From an uncultured beta proteobacterium (GTDB taxonomy: Bacteria > Pseudomonadota > Gammaproteobacteria > Burkholderiales > Rhodocyclaceae), in assembly GCA_903932755.1 (NCBI GenBank), contig CAIZHL010000459.1, forward strand, positions 1 to 5,444: a DNA stretch of 5,444 nucleotides, read 5' to 3'. Shown one piece after another: positions 1-5,444 of this stretch (its first letter is position 1; every line of letters begins with the position of its first letter). The notes under the pieces were generated by a model. It saw nothing but the letters and a program-made list of their open reading frames with translations, had not been told where the DNA came from and made no database searches. Position numbers and translations under genes: made by a program.

Positions 1-95
1 GCGGCGTTGTCGGGAATGACGATGCCGGAAGCGGTTTTCTTCTCTTCTTCGAGACGCTTGACGATAACGCGATCATGCAAAGGACGAATTTTCAT
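1..95 (-). CDS. groES: GroES (Hsp10/Cpn10) co-chaperonin, N-terminal part
   Basis: The minus strand from the ATG at 95-93 encodes 31 complete residues beginning [14 protein letters not shown] and continuing into the [10 protein letters not shown] stretch that opens the mobile loop. This is the diagnostic N-terminus of GroES, the heptameric lid of the GroEL folding chamber in the cytoplasm. The family is usually about 95-97 residues, so roughly two thirds of the gene lies beyond the left edge; groEL normally follows but cannot be seen. The start is fixed by an AGAGGAG ribosome-binding site at 111-105, nine bases upstream. Codons such as AAA, CGT and CAT are richer in A/T than in the neighbouring genes, as expected for a very highly expressed gene. 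The CIRCE operator at 176-210 marks it as a HrcA-controlled heat-shock gene. Confidence 0.97.
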   Translation of the reverse strand, partial: MKIRPLHDRVIVKRLEEEKKTASGIVIPDNA

Positions 96-104
96 GGGGT
101 TGAT

Positions 105-111
105 CTCCTCT
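105..111 (-). promoter_or_regulatory. groES ribosome-binding site
   Basis: Read on the minus strand this is AGAGGAG, a strong Shine-Dalgarno match nine bases before the groES ATG. It fixes the GroES start. Confidence 0.85.
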
Positions 112-175
112 AAACTGGGTTGGAACAGAAAAAGCCGGTGCGGGCGGGCCGCAGGTCTGAGTCGGGCGCAGGGCT

Positions 176-210
176 ATTATTAGCACTCACCGCCAACGAG
201 TGCTAATAAT
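176..210. promoter_or_regulatory. CIRCE operator (HrcA repressor site)
   Basis: TTAGCACTC (180-188), a nine-base spacer (189-197) and GAGTGCTAA (198-206) match the CIRCE consensus without mismatch. The inverted arms extend perfectly to 13 bases, ATTATTAGCACTC at 176-188 against GAGTGCTAATAAT at 198-210. CIRCE is the binding site of HrcA, which represses groESL and dnaK operons and is released on heat shock when GroEL is occupied by substrates. Here it sits about 80 bases upstream of the groES ATG and overlaps the predicted -10 and start of transcription, the usual repressing position. The hrcA gene itself is not in the window. Confidence 0.96.
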
Positions 211-235
211 ATGGCCAATAGCCCCATTCTTCAAG
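206..235 (-). promoter_or_regulatory. groES promoter, sigma-70-like with overlapping sigma-32-like match
   Basis: On the minus strand, TTGAAG (234-229) and TATTAT (211-206) are separated by exactly 17 bases, a good housekeeping promoter. The same stretch contains CTTGAA (235-230), the core of the sigma-32 -35 element, followed after 13 bases by GGCCATATT (216-208), which partly matches the sigma-32 -10 consensus CCCCATnT. The -10 runs into the CIRCE arm, so HrcA binding would block RNA polymerase. The predicted transcript begins near 199, giving a leader of about 100 bases that includes part of CIRCE. The sigma-70 elements are seen directly; use of sigma-32 is an inference from a partial match. 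Confidence 0.65.
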
Positions 236-338
236 AGGCAAGGCAAGATATTTCTGGAACATGGCTGGTTGCGGGAATCGGACCCAGCCCCGGCCCGTCC
301 CCGACCAAACGACATCAGACGGACAGGAGCACTTACAT

Positions 339-1226
339 ATGAGCACGCAAGACGTGGCGCCCATCACTCCCGAGGAGTTGGGCGTGATGCAAGGATGGGT
401 AGGCAGGAACGAGACGCTCAGCGACGAAATCACGCTTGCGCCCATCCGCGGCCTGAGCGCCACGCTCGACCGCGATGACCCGGAACCGCAGCCGGGCTCG
501 ACCCTGCCCCATTTATGGCATTGGCTCTACTTCCTGCCCCGTCATCCGCAGCGGGAACTCGGGCCGGACGGGCATGCCAGGCGCGGCGGCTTCCTGCCGC
601 CGGTTCCCCTGCCGCGCAGGATGTGGGCCGGCGGCGATTTCACCTGGAACGAGAACAATCCGTTGCGGGCGGGCGACCGGGCCTCGCGGATTTCCACCAT
701 CGAGTCGGTCGCCCACAAGAAGGGGAGCGGCGGCGACCTGGTCTTCGTCCGGGTCCGCCATGATGTGCACAATGCGGCCGGCCTGGCATTGACCGAGCGT
801 CATGACATTGTTTACCGGGCGGCAGCGCGGCCGGGCGACCCGGCACCCAAACCCGCGGCGGCGGAAGTCGATGCGGCATGGCAAAGGCAGGTGCATCCCG
901 ATCCGGTCTTGCTGTTCCGCTACTCGGCACTGACATTCAACGGCCACCGCATCCATTACGACCGTTCCTACGCCACCGGCGTCGAGGCATATCCCGGACT
1001 GGTGGTGCATGGGCCGCTGATCGCCACGCTGCTGCTCGACCTGCTGCGTCGAAACGCCCCGTCGGCCTTCATCAAGCGCTTTGAATTCAAGGCGGTTCGC
1101 CCGACATTCGATATCCATCCGTTTTCCCTGAAGGGACAACCCGGCGCGGACGGAAGGACGGTGCGCCTGTGGGCCGAGGACCACGAGGGCTGGCTGACCA
1201 TGCAAGCCCGGGCGGAACTGGCATGA
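339..1226 (+). CDS. MaoC/FAS1-like hotdog acyl-CoA hydratase (mesaconyl-C4-CoA hydratase / HTD2-like)
   Basis: This 295-residue protein has the double-hotdog layout of the HTD2/mesaconyl-C4-CoA hydratase family. Residues about 20-160 form the MaoC-type N-terminal (FAS1-like dehydratase) domain with RRMWAGGDFTW at 93-103, PLRAGD at 108-113 and LVFVRVRHDV at 134-143. Residues about 190-295 form the C-terminal hotdog with FRYSALTFNGHRIHYD at 193-208, where His206 and Asp208 lie in the hydratase active-site segment, then YPGLVVHGPL at 218-227. Such cytoplasmic enzymes add or remove water on enoyl-/hydroxyacyl-CoA esters; the substrate cannot be read from the sequence. The start at 339 is preferred because AGGAG (325-329) lies nine bases upstream. 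An in-frame ATG at 261 would add 26 low-complexity residues and has no ribosome-binding site. It is divergent from groES and convergent with yciA, so it looks monocistronic. Confidence 0.88.
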   Translation: MSTQDVAPITPEELGVMQGWVGRNETLSDEITLAPIRGLSATLDRDDPEPQPGSTLPHLWHWLYFLPRHPQRELGPDGHARRGGFLPPVPLPRRMWAGGDFTWNENNPLRAGDRASRISTIESVAHKKGSGGDLVFVRVRHDVHNAAGLALTERHDIVYRAAARPGDPAPKPAAAEVDAAWQRQVHPDPVLLFRYSALTFNGHRIHYDRSYATGVEAYPGLVVHGPLIATLLLDLLRRNAPSAFIKRFEFKAVRPTFDIHPFSLKGQPGADGRTVRLWAEDHEGWLTMQARAELA

Positions 1227-1287
1227 GCCGCATCGCCGCAGTTGGCGGAATCATGCAAACCGCCTGCGCGACCTGCGGATAAGGTCC
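1227..1287. other. Convergent intergenic gap with weak nested inverted repeats
   Basis: The gap between the convergent hydratase and thioesterase genes holds a nested inverted repeat. CCGCAG (1236-1241) pairs with CTGCGG (1273-1278), enclosing GGCGG (1244-1248) paired with CCGCC (1260-1264). The internal loop is uneven and no T-tract follows on either strand, so it is not a standard intrinsic terminator. It may help stop transcription from both sides, but this is a weak call. Confidence 0.25.
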
Positions 1288-1686
1288 CTAGGCGGCGGGA
1301 GGAATCTCGCGCTTGCTGCCGTCGTCGTTGATCGCGACATAGGTCAGCTGCGCCTCGGTGACCTTGACCACCACCGGGTTGGCCGGATGGCGCTCGGCGA
1401 AGACCTGGACATCGACGGTGATCGAGGTCCGGCCCACCTTCACCACTTCGGCGTAAAAGCTGACGATGTCGCCCACCGAAATCGGCTGCTTGAACAGAAA
1501 GGACTGCACCGCCACCGTGGCGATGCGGCCGCGGGCGAGGCGGATGGCCGGGATTGCACCGGCGACGTCGGCCTGGGCCATGACCCAGCCGCCGAAGATG
1601 TCGCCGTTGGGGTTCATGTCGGCCGGCATCGGCACCACCCGCAGCACCGGCTCGCGCCCCGGTATCTTCACGCCTTCGTGGCCCAT
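1288..1686 (-). CDS. yciA: YciA-family acyl-CoA thioesterase
   Basis: This is a 132-residue single hotdog-fold protein of normal YciA length. It carries the family signature NPNGDIFGGWVMAQAD at 25-40, in which Asp40 corresponds to the catalytic aspartate of YciA thioesterases (Asp44 in the Haemophilus protein). It is followed by VGDIVSFYAEVVKVGRTS (71-88) and TEAQLTYVAIN (110-120). YciA enzymes hydrolyse a broad range of short- to long-chain acyl-CoAs to free acid and CoA in the cytoplasm and are thought to protect the free CoA pool. The ATG at 1686 is preferred because AAGGGAG (1700-1694) lies seven bases before it. Longer in-frame starts reach 1848 but run into the divergent transporter gene and add a basic, family-unlike leader. 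The last codons PPAA precede a TAG at 1290-1288. Confidence 0.94.
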   Translation of the reverse strand: MGHEGVKIPGREPVLRVVPMPADMNPNGDIFGGWVMAQADVAGAIPAIRLARGRIATVAVQSFLFKQPISVGDIVSFYAEVVKVGRTSITVDVQVFAERHPANPVVVKVTEAQLTYVAINDDGSKREIPPAA

Positions 1687-1715
1687 GGCCGTTCTCCCTT
1701 GCTGTCCAGGGCGCC

Positions 1716-1721
1716 AGTATA
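1716..1721 (-). promoter_or_regulatory. Candidate -10 element of yciA
   Basis: The minus strand reads TATACT, five of six bases of the sigma-70 -10 consensus. It is placed to start a transcript near 1709 with a leader of about 23 bases before the yciA ATG. At 17-base spacing the -35 position reads GCGCCA, a poor match, so the promoter is only partly supported. Confidence 0.4.
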
Positions 1722-1774
1722 GGCGAGCAAGAATCGGGTGGCGCGGTGCGCCGCCATCCCCGATACTGACGCCC

Positions 1775-2668
1775 GTGACTACCGCCAGCCTCTTCCGCCT
1801 GCTGATCCTTTCCGCCATCTGGGGAGGCTCCTTCCTGCTGATCCGCATGGGCGCCCCGGCGCTCGGCCCGGTGCCCTTGATGGAGGCGCGGGTGCTGCTC
1901 GCCGCCCTGTTCCTCGCCGCGGTGGCCCTGCTGCTGCGCCGGCCGCTGGCCTGGCGGATGCACTGGCGCCACTACCTGGTCATCGGCCTGTTCAATTCCG
2001 CGCTGCCCTTCCTGCTCTTCGGCTACGCCGCGCTGACGCTGTCGGCGGCGATGCTGTCCATCCTCAACGCCACGTCGCCACTTTGGGGCGCGCTGATCAC
2101 GGCCGCCTGGCAGCGCGCGCCGCTCCCCGGCCGCACGCTGGGCGGACTGGCGCTCGGCGTCGCCGGCGTCGGCCTGCTGGTCGGCTTCGACCGCATCGCC
2201 CTGCAGCCGGGCGCCGGGTTCGCCATCGCCGCCTCGCTGGCGGCCGCACTTTGCTATGCCGTGGCAAGCAACTACGCGAAGTCCGCGCTGACCGTGAACC
2301 CCTTCGCCAACGCCCACGGCAGCATGTGGGCCGCCAGCCTGCTGCTGGCGCCGGCGCTGCTGCTTTTTCCGCCCGCCGCGGTGCCGGCGCCAGGCATGCT
2401 CGCGCTCGTCGCGGCACTCGGCGTGCTTTGCACCGGCGTCGCCTACCTGCTCTATTTCCGCCTGATCGAGGACATCGGTGCCGCGCCGGCCCTGACCGTG
2501 ACTTTCCTGATTCCGCTGTTCGGCACCTTCTTCGGCTGGCTGGTCCTCGACGAGGCGGTCGGCTGGCACACGCTGGCCGGCGGTGCCGTCGTCATCGCCG
2601 GCACCGCGCTGGTCACCGGCTTTTCGCCACGCATGCTGGCCCCGCGCAAGGAAGCCGCCAATGCCTGA
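1775..2668 (+). CDS. EamA/DMT-superfamily transporter (10 TM)
   Basis: This is a 297-residue integral membrane protein of typical EamA length with about ten hydrophobic segments arranged as two repeats, roughly residues 5-137 and 148-281. The first repeat begins with the family hallmark LILSAIWGGSFLLIRMG (10-26) and includes LPFLLFGYAALTLSAA (77-92) and ILNATSPLWGAL (96-107). The second includes YLLYFRLIEDIGAAPA (224-239) and TVTFLIPLFGTFFGWLVLDE (241-260). The tail after residue 283 is short and basic. EamA proteins export or exchange small metabolites across the inner membrane; the substrate here is unknown. The start is taken as GTG at 1775, because upstream frame extends into the antisense of yciA and the GTG gives the normal N-terminus. 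No Shine-Dalgarno precedes it. Its 3' end overlaps the next gene by eight bases, implying an operon. Confidence 0.9.
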   Translation: MTTASLFRLLILSAIWGGSFLLIRMGAPALGPVPLMEARVLLAALFLAAVALLLRRPLAWRMHWRHYLVIGLFNSALPFLLFGYAALTLSAAMLSILNATSPLWGALITAAWQRAPLPGRTLGGLALGVAGVGLLVGFDRIALQPGAGFAIAASLAAALCYAVASNYAKSALTVNPFANAHGSMWAASLLLAPALLLFPPAAVPAPGMLALVAALGVLCTGVAYLLYFRLIEDIGAAPALTVTFLIPLFGTFFGWLVLDEAVGWHTLAGGAVVIAGTALVTGFSPRMLAPRKEAANA

Positions 2669-3521
2669 AACGGCCCCGTTGGAACACGGCCGCGATTGGC
2701 ATCGGCAATACGTCGCAGTGGCGCGGGCCATCGCCTTCATCCGCGCCAACGCCGCGCGCCAGCCGGAACTGGCCGAAATCGCGGCGGCGGCGAAGCTGAG
2801 CGAATACCACCTGCAGCGGCTCTTCTCGGCCTGGGCCGGGCTTTCGCCCAAGCGCTTCCTCCAGTACCTGACCAAAGAGCATGCGCTCACTGCGCTGCGC
2901 GCCTCGAGCGGCATGCTCGAGGCCGCGCTGGACGCCGGCCTCTCCGGGCCCGGCCGCCTGCACGACCTGATGGTGAGCTGCGAAGCCATGACGCCGGGCG
3001 AGATTCGCGCCCGGGGCGCGGGCGTCGAACTGCGCCACGGCTTCGCCGCCACACCGCTGGGCGACGCCCTGTTCGGCTGGACGCCGCGCGGCGTTTGTCA
3101 TCTGGCATTTTGTGACGATGACCACGCGGCAAAGCTGGATGTCCTGCGCAAGGATTGGCCGGCGGCGCGTTTGATGCGCGACGATGCCGGCGCCGGCGCA
3201 CTGGCGCAGCGGGTCTTCCCCGCCACGCCGACGCCGGGAAAGCTGCATCTCCTGCTGCGCGGTACGAACTTCCAGATCAAGGTCTGGGAAGCCCTGCTGA
3301 AAATCCCGCCGGCGTCGCTGGTGTCCTATGGCCGGCTGGCCGCCCATCTGGGCCAGCCGCGCGCGGCGCGCGCCGTCGGCTCGGCGCTCGCCGCGAACAG
3401 CATTGCCTGCCTGATCCCCTGCCACCGCGTGATCCGCGAGGATGGAGACAGCAGCAACTACCGCTGGGGCGTGGAGCGCAAACTGGCGCTGCACGCCTGG
3501 GAGCTAGGGCGGTCGGCCTAG
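2661..3521 (+). CDS. Ada-like AraC-HTH / methylated-DNA-[protein]-cysteine S-methyltransferase fusion
   Basis: This 286-residue fusion protein has an AraC-type DNA-binding domain at about 25-117. It has two helix-turn-helix units: LAEIAAAAKLSEYHLQRLF (37-55) with LSPKRFLQYL (61-70), then LDAGLSGPGRLHD (90-102) with EAMTPGEIR (108-116). An O6-alkylguanine-DNA alkyltransferase domain follows, about 130-284, with GTNFQIKVW (201-209), the RAVG segment (237-240) and the active-site PCHRV (253-257), where Cys254 would accept the alkyl group irreversibly. The N-terminal zinc/methylphosphotriester domain of E. coli Ada is absent, so activation by that route is not available. The usual GYRWG after the active site reads NYRWG (266-270). 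AAGGAAG at 2648-2654, six bases before the ATG, sets the start inside the transporter gene, so translation is probably coupled. DNA repair function is confident; regulation of its own or other genes is inferred. Confidence 0.93.
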   Translation: MPETAPLEHGRDWHRQYVAVARAIAFIRANAARQPELAEIAAAAKLSEYHLQRLFSAWAGLSPKRFLQYLTKEHALTALRASSGMLEAALDAGLSGPGRLHDLMVSCEAMTPGEIRARGAGVELRHGFAATPLGDALFGWTPRGVCHLAFCDDDHAAKLDVLRKDWPAARLMRDDAGAGALAQRVFPATPTPGKLHLLLRGTNFQIKVWEALLKIPPASLVSYGRLAAHLGQPRAARAVGSALAANSIACLIPCHRVIREDGDSSNYRWGVERKLALHAWELGRSA

Positions 3522-5338
3522 CTGCGGCTGGCGAGGTAGTTCATCGGGCCACCGGTCCAGGGCGCGAAGCCGGTGCCGAAAATCACGCCGGCGTCCGCCA
3601 GTTCCGCATCGGCGACCACGCCCTCCCGCACCAGGCGCTGCGTGGCTTCGAGCAAGGGCTTCAACATGCGCTGCGCCAGTTCCGGATTCGCCGTGTCGCC
3701 AGCGCCGACTTTCTGCACCTTGCCATCCACCCACGTGTAGAAACCCTGGCCGGACTTCTTGCCCAGCTTGCCGGCCTCGAACAGTTCGACCAGTTTTTTC
3801 GGCGGGGTCGCAGCGGCCACCAGTTGCTTGCCGGCATGTACCGCGACGTCGAGGCCGACGGTATCGGCCAGCTCGATCGGACCCATGGGCATGCCGAAGG
3901 CGACCAGCGCGGCATCGATGGCCTCGGGTGAAATGCCCTCGTCCACGCATTTCATGGCCTCGTGCATGTAGGGGCCGAGCACGGCATTGACCAGGAAGCC
4001 CGGTGCGTCCTTGACCGGCAGCGGCAGCTTGTCGATCTTGCGCACGAAGGCAGCCGCCTTCTGCGCCACGTCGAGTGACGTGCGCTCACCGGCCACCACC
4101 TCGACCAGCGGCATCATCGCCACCGGATTGAAGAAGTGGATGCCGACCAGGCGCGAGGGATCCTTGAACGTCGCCGCGATATCGGCCAGCTTGAGCGAGG
4201 AGGTGTTGGTGGCGATCACGGCCTCGGGTTTGGCCCGCGCCTCGATGTCGGCGAACAGCGCTTGCTTGGCGTCGAGATTTTCGAAGATGGCCTCGATGAT
4301 GACGTCGGCCTGGCGCACGCCGTCGCCCTTCGGGTCCGCAATCAGACGGTCGAGCGCGAAGCGGGCCAGCTTCTTGTCGCGCAGTTTCTTTTCGAAGAAC
4401 TTCGCCGCCCGGCCGACGGCCGGCGCGATGCGCTCCACCGACTGGTCCTGCAAAGTCACGGTCATGCCGCGCAGCACGCACCAGGCGGCGATGTCGCCGC
4501 CCATGACGCCGGCGCCGACGACGTGCACGCGCTGCGGGGAAAACGACTTGGCGTCCTTGCCGAAACCCTTGAGCCGGTCCTGCAGGAAGAAGACGCGTAT
4601 CAGGTTGCGCGTGGTCGGGGAGTTGATGAGCGCGTCGATCGAGGTCGGCTTGTCGGCCGGCACGGCCAGCGTGTTGCCGTTGTAGTTCTGCCACTGGTCG
4701 ATGATCGCGTAGGGCGCCGGGTAGTGCTCGGGGCTCACACGCTTCGCCACCTGCTTCTTCGCACCGTTGCCGACCATGCTCTTGAGCGGGCCGTTCATCA
4801 GCTTCTGCAGGAAGGGGAGCGTGTCCTGGCGCGGCGGCTTGCCGGAGAGCACCAGCATGCGCGCGGCGTTTTCCATCACGCGCGGCGGCACGCACTCGTC
4901 GGCCAGGCCCATTTTCTTCGCCCGCTTGGCATCGATGTTCTTGCCGGTCAGCATCATGTCCAAGGCCGCCGCCGGACCGATTATTTCCGGCAGGCGCAGC
5001 ATGCCGCCCCAGCCGGGGACGATGCCGAGCATGACCTCGGGCAACGCGAACTTGGTGCCGGGCTCGTCGACCGCGATGCGGTAGCGGCAGGCCAGCGCCA
5101 GTTCCGTGCCGCCGCCCATGCAGTGGCCGCGCACCAGCGCCAGCGTCGGATACTTGACGGCGGCGAGCCGGTTGTAGGCATCCCAGCCGCGCTTGACCAG
5201 GGCGCGCGCCTTCTGCGGCGTATCGGCCGTGGTGAATTCCTCGATGTTGGCGCCGGCGATGAAACCGGCCTCCTTGGCCGACTTGAAGATCAGGCCCTTG
5301 GGCGGGTTCTTTTCGCATTCGTCGAGGATCTGGCCCAG
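3518..5338 (-). CDS. FadB/FadJ-like enoyl-CoA hydratase / 3-hydroxyacyl-CoA dehydrogenase, N-terminus missing
   Basis: About 606 residues of a bifunctional beta-oxidation protein are preserved. Counting from the codon at 5338, the hydratase (crotonase) part has the oxyanion-hole segment GFIAGANIEEF (25-35), then HCMGGGTELALAC (72-84) and FALPEVMLGIVPGWGG (97-112). Both catalytic glutamates are present (Glu79, Glu101). The dehydrogenase part has the NAD-binding VGAGVMGGDIAA (274-285), GIHFFNPVAMMPLVEVV (399-415) with the His401-Glu413 pair, DAPGFLVNAVLGPYMHEAM (444-462) and a C-terminal domain ending at TAG 3520-3518. Together these hydrate trans-2-enoyl-CoA and oxidise the product to 3-ketoacyl-CoA. 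An in-frame TAG lies at 5341-5339, and roughly 35-45 expected residues upstream are missing. No ATG exists in frame before GTG 5134, which would delete the oxyanion segment. It is therefore probably a broken gene copy or an assembly-edge fragment. The 3' end overlaps the Ada-like gene by four bases. Confidence 0.9.
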   Translation of the reverse strand: MGQILDECEKNPPKGLIFKSAKEAGFIAGANIEEFTTADTPQKARALVKRGWDAYNRLAAVKYPTLALVRGHCMGGGTELALACRYRIAVDEPGTKFALPEVMLGIVPGWGGMLRLPEIIGPAAALDMMLTGKNIDAKRAKKMGLADECVPPRVMENAARMLVLSGKPPRQDTLPFLQKLMNGPLKSMVGNGAKKQVAKRVSPEHYPAPYAIIDQWQNYNGNTLAVPADKPTSIDALINSPTTRNLIRVFFLQDRLKGFGKDAKSFSPQRVHVVGAGVMGGDIAAWCVLRGMTVTLQDQSVERIAPAVGRAAKFFEKKLRDKKLARFALDRLIADPKGDGVRQADVIIEAIFENLDAKQALFADIEARAKPEAVIATNTSSLKLADIAATFKDPSRLVGIHFFNPVAMMPLVEVVAGERTSLDVAQKAAAFVRKIDKLPLPVKDAPGFLVNAVLGPYMHEAMKCVDEGISPEAIDAALVAFGMPMGPIELADTVGLDVAVHAGKQLVAAATPPKKLVELFEAGKLGKKSGQGFYTWVDGKVQKVGAGDTANPELAQRMLKPLLEATQRLVREGVVADAELADAGVIFGTGFAPWTGGPMNYLASRS

Positions 5339-5444
5339 CTAAGAAAGGGGATCTTAGGGCAAAGGCACAGGCCGAAAGAAATCTTTCTATCGTGCTGGGC
5401 TACCCCAAACACGATGACAACAGGATCAGGCCGGAGATGCTGAC
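5339..5444. other. Unrelated segment abutting the truncated Fad gene; unidentified
   Basis: Homology to the Fad protein ends at 5338. Beyond it the Fad frame on the minus strand carries several stops (TAG at 5341-5339, then further TAA, TAG and TGA codons). GC falls to about 52% over 5341-5444, clearly below the neighbouring gene. The plus strand is open in one frame across the whole segment, but no start lies in the segment and I do not recognise the peptide. A perfect hairpin GAAAGA-AA-TCTTTC sits at 5374-5387. I see no recognised terminal repeat or transposase motif. The segment may be the edge of an inserted element, the far side of a rearrangement, or a chimeric contig end. Confidence 0.55.

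Noticed and set aside
261..338. An earlier ATG for the MaoC-like hydratase.
   Set aside because: It has no ribosome-binding site and adds 26 residues not expected in the family; the ATG at 339 has AGGAG at good spacing.
1236..1278. A bidirectional intrinsic terminator between the hydratase and yciA.
   Set aside because: The stems are short (5-6 bp), the internal loop is asymmetric and there is no T-tract on either strand, so it is kept only as a weak note on the gap.
1466..1774. An upstream in-frame extension of the transporter beginning at ATG 1466.
   Set aside because: It lies antisense to yciA and would place a long hydrophilic leader before the normal first transmembrane segment.
968..3052. 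A 694-codon open frame on the minus strand across yciA, the transporter and the Ada-like gene.
   Set aside because: It overlaps three recognisable genes in another frame, its product is low-complexity and rich in Arg, Gln and Gly, and it has no family resemblance. It is a high-GC shadow frame.
3355..3385. A GC-rich self-complementary stretch of alternating GC within the Ada-like gene.
   Set aside because: It is explained by codons for the conserved Ala/Arg-rich GQPRAARAVG segment in a high-GC genome.
5288..5432. A 9-bp direct repeat GATCAGGCC at 5288-5296 and 5424-5432, considered as a target-site duplication.
   Set aside because: The copies do not flank the junction at about 5339 in a way an insertion would give, and nine matching bases in this composition can occur by chance.
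4136..5443. A 435-codon open frame on the plus strand antisense to the Fad gene.
   Set aside because: The opposite strand encodes a clearly conserved FadB/FadJ-like protein with all its motifs. The antisense product is Arg/His/Gly-rich and unrecognisable.

Overview
The window looks like a chromosomal segment of a high-GC proteobacterium, most likely a betaproteobacterium of the Rhodocyclales/Burkholderiales type. This is inferred from the GroES N-terminus, a HrcA/CIRCE-controlled groES promoter that also resembles a sigma-32 site, the FadB/FadJ-like beta-oxidation protein and the strong G/C third-position bias. No species call can be made from the sequence alone.

Layout: (1) 1-95, minus strand, the first 31 codons of groES, running off the left edge; (2) 96-338, a divergent control region with a perfect 13-bp-armed CIRCE operator and overlapping promoter elements for groES; (3) 339-1226, plus strand, a two-hotdog MaoC/FAS1-like acyl-CoA hydratase; (4) 1288-1686, minus strand, a YciA-type acyl-CoA thioesterase, convergent with the hydratase; (5) 1775-2668, plus strand, a 10-TM EamA/DMT transporter divergent from yciA; (6) 2661-3521, plus strand, an Ada-like AraC-HTH plus O6-alkylguanine alkyltransferase fusion, overlapping the transporter by 8 nt; (7) 3518-5338, minus strand, a FadB/FadJ-like enoyl-CoA hydratase/3-hydroxyacyl-CoA dehydrogenase, convergent with and overlapping the Ada-like gene by 4 nt; (8) 5339-5444, where homology to the Fad protein stops abruptly, its frame carries several stops, and base composition falls to about 52% GC.

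Three of the six genes (MaoC-like hydratase, YciA thioesterase, FadJ-like protein) act on CoA thioesters, which suggests a fatty-acid or aromatic-degradation neighbourhood. They lie on different strands and are not one operon. The only convincing operon is the transporter plus Ada-like pair. groES is a separate heat-shock unit.

I found no undescribed defence, mobile or RNA system. The two points most worth following are the sharp break at about 5339, which truncates the beta-oxidation gene by insertion, rearrangement or chimeric assembly, and the layered heat-shock control upstream of groES.
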